Positions 57,619 through 64,000 of a stretch of 64,000 bases of DNA are shown here, in pieces. The translations under genes were made by a program, and so were the position numbers. Every line of letters begins with the position of its first letter. Position 1 is the stretch's first letter. Origin of the DNA: Rhizophagus clarus (taxonomy: Eukaryota > Glomeromycota > Glomeromycetes > Glomerales > Glomeraceae); assembly GCA_015698045.1 (NCBI GenBank), contig BLAL01000017.1:496001-560000 (forward strand), written 5' to 3'. The notes beneath the pieces are model-generated. The model ran no database searches and had not been told where the DNA came from. It saw nothing but the letters and a program-made list of their open reading frames with translations.

Positions 57619-60600
57619 ATGGATTCCGCAGAAACCTCTGAGACCGGAAAAGTCGAGGTGACTGTATCCACTAGTGACAGCGAAGAATTGTCGGACGATA
57701 ATTCACCCGTACAAGTTTCGCATTCGGACGCTGAAGAAAGTGTTATATTAATCACTAAAGTAATAACTGATAATGATTCCTCTAATGTCAACGATGAGAA
57801 AACAAAAAATGTCATAACTCACAACAATGTACATGAAAATAATGCTGAAAAGGATTTATCTGAGCAAACTAACCCTCCCAATTTAAATGAACAACAAGTT
57901 GCTAATCCTACTGGAAAATCTAAAGAAGAGGAAAATATTGAAAAAGAGTTTGTTGACCAAGATGAGGAGGAGGTTGTAGTCGTAAATAATATGGATGAGA
58001 GCATTTCTTTTAAAGTCGAAGTAATAGAAAGCGACATGTCTAATAATTCAACAAGTGATAAACAGTTGGAATCTCATGATGATAATCATGAAGATGATAA
58101 TTCAAACAAATCCCATAACAATGAAGAATCAGGAAACCCGATTAATCCTAATATTCCAACCACGAAGAAACTGTTGAAAGATGACGGAAATTCAAATTTG
58201 ATCAAATCTGAAGGAGAAGATTCAATTCAAACCCCGCAAAAAGATCTTCACGGATCTGAGGAGAAATCCCAAGAAGAATCAGGAAAATCGGTTAATCCTA
58301 ACATTACAACAATAAAGAAACAGTTGGAAGATGAAGAAAATCGAATAAATTTGACCGAATCTAGAGGTGATAGTTCAAGCCAAACTCCGGATAGTGACCT
58401 TCTTGAGAAGTCTCAAGAAGAATTAAAAGAACCGGTTATGCCTAATAAAACCCAGCTTAATAACGAAGGGGGATCCAAAGATTTTAGCAGTACTGAACAA
58501 GAATTTCCCACGAATCGTGTTGATACGACGGGCTCTACAAAAAAATTGCATAGTATAAGAAGGCCAGCAGAAATCCAAGACGATGACAATCCTAAATTGA
58601 CAAAATCTGAACATGATATAAGAAATACAGAAAAGAACATGAATTTCAGTAATGATGAAGAAGGACCTCCCAATAATACTACTACGAGCTCCGCGGGACA
58701 ATCGCATGGTTCAAGAAAGTCAGCAGTAACTCAAGACGATGATAGTCCGGATTTAACAAAAGCTGAGCTTGGTATAATAAGCCAAAAGAAATCGTTTGAT
58801 ACAGAAGGAGACAGAAAACCCACGAATTTCGGCGGCAATGAAGAGAGAATTCCTAATGATAATACGAGCTCTGTGGGACAATTGCATGGTACAAAAAAGT
58901 CGGCAGAAATTCAAGATGATGACAATCCTGAATTGGTAAAATCTGAACGTGGTATAAGAGATCAAGGGAAATCGTCTAATACGGACGAAGACAGAAAATC
59001 CATGAATTTTGGTGATGGATTCGATACAAGCTCTATGGGGCAATCACATAGTAGACCAATAGAAATTAAAGATGATGACAATCCTGAATTGATAAAATCT
59101 GAACGTCATATAAATCAAAAGAAATCGTCCAATACGGGAGAAGAAAGAAAATCCATGAATTTCGGTAGCGATGAAGAACTTTCCAATAATACTATGGGCT
59201 CTATGGGACAATCACGTAATAGACCAATAGAAATTAAAGATGATGACAATCCTGAATTGATAAAATCTGAACGTGATATGGGAAATCAAAAGACATTGTC
59301 TAATACAGAAAGAGATAGAAAGCCCGTGAATTTCGGTAGCAATGAAGAGGGACTTCCCGTAGATCTTGATAATACTACGAGCTCTAAGACGAAACGATCG
59401 CATAGTACAAGTAGGTTGGCAGGAATTCAAGACGATGGCAATTCTGACTTAAAGCCCAAGCATAACATGAGAGATGAAAGGAAATCGTCTAATGCCGGAG
59501 AGGAACGAAACTCCATGAATTTTGACAAAGAACAAACGGATCTCTTTATTACACGTTCTACGGGACAACCGCGCAGCACGAGGAGCTCAGTAGAAACTCA
59601 AGATGACGATAATCCTGAATCTGAACATGATATGAGAAATCAAAATGCATTGTCTAATACAGAAAGTGATAGAAAGCCCGTGAATTTCGGTAGCAATGAA
59701 GAGGGACATCCCGTAGATCTTGATAATACTACGAGCCCTACGAAACGATCGCATAGTACAAGTAGATCGGTAGGAATTCAAGACGATGGCAATTCTGACT
59801 TAAAAAAGCCTAAGCATAGCATGAGAGATGAAAGGAAATCGTCTAATGCCGGAGAGGAACTAAACTCCATGAATTTTGACAAAGAACAAACGGATCTCTT
59901 TATTACACGTTCTACGGGACAACGGCGCAGTACGAGGAGCTCAATAGAAACCCAAGATGACGATAATCCTGAATTGACAAATTCTGAACATGATATGAGA
60001 AATCAAAAGATATTGTCTAATACAGAAAGAAAGCCCGTGAATTTCGGTAGCAATGAAGAGGGAAATCCCGTAGATCTTGATAATACTACGAGCTCTACGA
60101 AACGATCGCATAGTACAAGTAGATCGGTAGGAATTCAAGACGATGGCAATTCTGACTTAAAAAAGCCTAAGCATAGCATGAGAGATGAAAGGAAATCGTC
60201 TAATGCCGGAGAGGAACTAAACTCCATGAATTTTGACAAAGAACAAACGGATCTCTTTATTACACGTTCTACGGGACAACGGCGCAGTACGAGGAGCTCA
60301 ATAGAAACCCAAGATGACGATAATCCTGAATTGACAAATTCTGAACATGATATGAGAAATCAAAAGATATTGTCTAATACAGAAAGAAAGCCCGTGAATT
60401 TCGGTAGCAATGAAGAGGGAAATCCCGTAGATCTTGATAATACTACGAGCTCTACGAAACGATCGCATAGTACAAGTAGATCGGTAGGAATTCAAGACGA
60501 TGGCAATTCTGACTTAAAAAAGCCTAAGCATAGCATGAGAGATGAAAGGAAATCGTCTAATGACGGAGAGGAACGAAACCCCATGAATTTTGACAAAGAA

Positions 60601-63600
60601 CAAACGGATCTCTTTATTACACGTTCTACGGGACAACGGCGTAGTACGAGGAGCTCAGTAGAAACCCAAGATGACGATAATCCTGAATCTGAACATGATA
60701 TGAGAAATCAAAAGGCATTGTCTAATACAGAAAGAGATAGAAAGCCCGTGAATTTCGGTAGCAATGAAGAGGGACATCCCGTAGATCTTGATAATACTAC
60801 GAGCTCTACGAAACGATCGCATAGTACAAGTAGATCGGTAGGAATTCAAGACGATGGCAATTCTGACTTAAAAAAGCCTAAGCATAGCATGAGAGATGAA
60901 AGGAAATCGTCTAATGCCGGAGAGGAACTAAACCCCATGAATTTTGACAAAGAACAAACGGATCTCTTTATTACACGTTCTACGGGACAACGGCGCAGTA
61001 CGAGGAGCTCAGTAGAAACCCAAGATGACGATAATCCTGAATTGACAAATTCTGAACATGATATGAGAAATCAAAAGATATTGTCTAATACAGAAAGAAA
61101 GCCCGTGAATTTCGGTAGCAATGAAGAGGGACATCCCGTAGATCTTGATAATACTACGAGCTCTACGAAACGATCGCATAGTACAAGTAGATCGGTAGGA
61201 ATTCAAGACGATGGCAATTCTGACTTAAAAAAGCCTAAGCATAGCATGAGAGATGAAAGGAAATCGTCTAATGCCGGAGAGGAACTAAACTCCATGAATT
61301 TTGACAAAGAACAAACGGATCTCTTTATTACACGTTCTACGGGACAACCGCGTCGTACAAGAAGGTCATCGGAAACCCAAGATGATGAACATCCTGAATT
61401 GATAAAATCTGAACATGGTGTAAAAAGTCACAAGAAATCGTCTCATACAGAAGAACAAAACTTAGATGATGAAGAACAAAAGGATCTTTTTAATAAAACT
61501 TCTATAAGACAACCAAACAGTACAAAAAGGGGAATCCAAGGTGGTGATAATAATGGTCCAAAAAGGATTACAGATGAAGAGTTCGATTTGTTTTTAAAGA
61601 CGCCAATTATAAAGGATCATAAAAGAGACCGAAAGATTACAAAAGAAGAGACTGATGACGAAAGTGATGACGAAGAAAACGACATTGACTATTATGATAA
61701 TATTGAAGACAAAAGCGTCAATCTCAACAAAGATAATCATAATAATTTTAACCACCCTTTATCTTCAAATAATAGTTTTAACGATAATCAAAATAAAGAA
61801 TTTGGACGGTTAGAAAAAAACCGTGTTAGCCCTAAACAGTTTCAACAAGATCCTAACTCATGGAAATCTGTTGGCAAAAACACTGAAACTTATCAGGGAC
61901 CGACACATACCATTTCTCGTTATAAAAAAGATTCTAATACTGCCTCTGGTGAAGGTTTACGAAAACAACGTACCTCTATGCCTGGTAGTTTATATAGCGA
62001 AAATCTGTTCGATCATCTTCCAGATAATAATGAAGACCAAGAGGAAGGTTACTGGAAAAAGAACGTTAATAGGCTTATGTCTGGCATGTCTGTTGTGCTT
62101 AATTTTGGTAATAGGGATGATGAAGGAACCAATGAAAGAATCAATGAGAACGTCAATGAAATCAGAGTTATTTTTCATGTCCATTTACCAGAAGATATTG
62201 AAAAACATGGAACCCCTGTAGTTCTCGGTGATGGAAAAGAATTAGGATTGTGGGAAAAACCTATCGTAAAACTTCATCAACCATTTCCTCAAACTCCAAC
62301 ATATTGGCGATCTGACCCAGTTATTATCTCGCTATCAAGTTTCAGCGAAATTAATGATATTCAGTATAAATACGCTATTCATATATCAAAATATACTCTT
62401 CGTGGGAAAGATGAAAGAATTGCGTTTGAAGGAAATAGCAATAAAGATAATCGTACGTTGGATATTGGAAGAAATGATCAATTTGACATATGGAAAAATA
62501 ATTATAATATGCCCGAAAAATATCACACAAGTGTAAACAATATACGTGACTTTGCCTTTGTGGATTATATCTATAATTCTATCAAAGACAATAACCTTAA
62601 AGACAAAGTTATGGAGTATCAACACTTGTTAACTCATCACAAAGAACTTACGATCCGCGCGTTAAATCTCAAATTCATTACAAATCGTGTTGAAGATAAA
62701 CCAAGAGAAAAACGACTCTTCTTATGTCTCCTCTTGGGTTATTTTATTCCAAGACAAGACACATTTTATGAGCTACCAAAGTCATTTCCATCTGCGTTAT
62801 TACTCCAGTCGCTTCATGGATACAAATTAGAAGATTTACCTTCAGGCGCCAAAGACCATATGTATACTTCTATTACATACTTAGTCCAGAATAATGCCTT
62901 TCAGATGAAATTTGACTGGCTCGTTATTTTTAAAATTGCTGCTGAAGTCGATCCTGATTATGTTTTCATTGAACGTTTAAGAGCATTAAAATATCCTAGT
63001 GAAAATTTATTAGCGAAGTTTATTAAAGGAGTTGAAATGATTAGACCTAATATTTGTGATATTGAATTTGAAACCTACGTCAAACTTGCTAAGGTAAATT
63101 CCAAAATATTTTGTGTTAATTTCAGATTTTATATGATATTAAAGAAAATACTTTAATTGATTTAGTGGTTGATCCAATTATGTGATAATATGGACTCTCT
63201 TTTTAAACTTTGGGATGATGTTCTTTTACATAATAACAAATTTGACCAACGTGTTTCTAAATGTTTTACTGACCGAATTCGAGGGAATATTTCTCATGAT
63301 GAAGCGGTTGCTTTAGAATACCACTTTAAGAGACTTTCAAAAGATTATCGAGACCGTGCTTCTGAAGTTTTCCGAGACCAAGTCATATTATTACTTGAAA
63401 ATCCAAATAGGAAATGGACAAATGAAAACATCAATTCTATTAAAAAATTACTTCATGACAATGGCCTGAATTGGCAGAGCGATGAAGTTATTCGGTCATT
63501 AGAGTTAATATCTCAGTCACATACTTTGGAATTATTAAATATATTTCCGGAAATTTTAGACGATTGGTTCCGTAGCGATTTTTCAGATACTAGAGAGAAA

Positions 63601-63995
63601 AAGATACCAAAAATATGCGTAATTTGGTTTAAAAACCTTCTATTAAAACTTGATACAAACACCAGCAATAAAAAATCGTCAAATGAGAGCAATTTTATTT
63701 TTTCGGTATTCCAGCAATTAGAACTTATGGATCCTTTACTTGGTCAAAGAATTAACATTTGGCGAGACTTAACAGCAATTGCCATAGATAGAGTGAAGAA
63801 TTGTTCAGAGGATCGAATTTTTGCTGCAACAAAATTAATAGCAAAAATAAAACAAGATAACGTTAGAGAATTATTTTCAGAGATGGTAAAAGGCATATTA
63901 AACAGGACTACTCAACAATCTCATGATCAATTGCTAAATAAGATACGCATTATTTGCGATTGCAAAGCGACCAAGATTCTAGAAGTTCCAAATAC
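57619..63995 (+). CDS. RNF213-like giant protein, N-terminal part (disordered repeats, CBM20, RNF213-type core), cut by the window edge
   Basis: Two exons seen: 57619-63093 (1825 codons) and 63166-63995 (276 codons). The 72-nt GT-AG intron ends at TTTAG in 63161-63165, giving TYVKLAK joined to WLIQLCDNMDSLFKLWDD; the next donor GTAAG is at the last bases. Regions: acidic Ser/Asn-rich leader (1-320); EIQDDDNPELIKSERD-type repeats (320-540); five near-identical 118/119-residue repeats (about 655-1250); a disordered stretch; a CBM20-like domain at about 1512-1600 (EIRVIFHVHLPEDI, GKELGLWEKPIVKL, DIQYKYAIHI); then RNF213-type helical sequence (FVDYIYNSIKDNNLKDKVME, FLCLLLGYFIPRQDTFYELP). Vertebrate RNF213 is a CBM20-AAA+-RING E3 of about 5200 residues acting at lipid droplets and intracellular microbes. 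The AAA+ and RING parts would lie beyond the window. No signal peptide or membrane span seen. Confidence 0.82.
59215..61370 (+). repeat. Intragenic tandem repeat of 354-357 bp, about six copies
   Basis: Copies start near ETQDDDNPE at 59591, 59947, 60304, 60661 and 61015, with a diverged copy at 59215. Length alternates between 354 and 357 bp because ELTN is present or absent and a DR pair is gained or lost (TERKPVNF against TERDRKPVNF). Two adjacent copies (59941-60297 and 60298-60654) differ by only a few bases. Every unit encodes FGSNEEGHPVDLDNTTSS, RSHSTSRSVGIQDDGNSD, and FDKEQTDLFITRSTG. The copy ladder also makes antisense open frames that are not genes. Confidence 0.95.
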
Positions 63996-64000
63996 GTAAG
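63166..64000 (+). other. Continuation of the RNF213-like gene past the window edge
   Basis: The second exon is open to AAT AC at 63995 and followed by GTAAG at 63996-64000, so the protein must continue to the right. The AAA+ ATPase and RING/ZNFX1 modules expected for RNF213 are not in this window. Confidence 0.8.

Noticed and set aside
57606..61206. Series of minus-strand frames in the RNF213-like gene (such as those starting MNSYRSTCTMRSF)
   Set aside because: They recur at the 357-bp period of the repeat and lie opposite a 1825-codon open frame; shadows.
1..64000. tRNA and rRNA genes
   Set aside because: I scanned for GGTTCRAATCC-type T arms and for conserved rRNA segments and saw none; a tRNAscan or Rfam run would be needed to exclude diverged cases.

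Overview
The window looks like a nuclear contig of an arbuscular mycorrhizal fungus (Glomeromycotina, probably Rhizophagus irregularis or a close relative). The DNA is very AT-rich with long A/T runs. Genes carry many short GT-AG introns. The protein families fit that group: a BTB-BACK-TLDc protein, a very large RNF213-like protein, an Uma2-type nuclease-fold protein, and many decayed hAT and Plavaka-like transposons. The species call is inference from recognised families; no database was searched.

Layout. 1-1780 is a tandem array of microexon/intron-like units. 2.0-5.1 kb is relic transposon DNA. 5.1-8.8 kb (-) is a TBC1D31/WDR67-like gene (WD40 plus TBC). 10.8-12.0 kb (-) is an atypical Cdc42-like GTPase. 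15.4-16.6 kb (-) is an Aim32/Apd1-type thioredoxin-like [2Fe-2S] protein. 17.1-18.3 kb (-) is an acidic Ser-rich repeat protein. 18.7-20.5 kb (+) is a BTB-BACK-TLDc gene. 22.3-23.5 kb holds two broken genes. 23.8-25.0 kb (-) is an Uma2/DUF820-like gene.

25-46 kb is mostly repeats: nested hAT relics, MITEs with clear terminal inverted repeats or target-site duplications, minisatellites, three decayed copies of a Myb/SANT-like gene family and a Plavaka-like relic. One spliced acidic gene (29.7-31.0 kb, -) lies within it.

46.7-64 kb is gene-dense: the trifunctional tryptophan gene (GATase-IGPS-PRAI), a wax-synthase-like acyltransferase and WDR59/Sea3 of GATOR2, all on the minus strand. A divergent intergenic region then leads to a very long RNF213-like gene (+) with a CBM20 domain and near-identical 119-residue repeats; it runs off the right edge.

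The strongest unusual signal is the pair of intron-like arrays at 1-1780 and 44337-44830. Each unit has a microexon, a GT-type 5' splice site, a palindrome around a TACTAAC-like branch point, a T tract and TTTAG. The second array lies inside a 1.09-kb hAT-type element with a perfect 8-bp target duplication. The genes otherwise look like independent housekeeping or lineage-expanded genes; I see no operon-like cluster or joint pathway.
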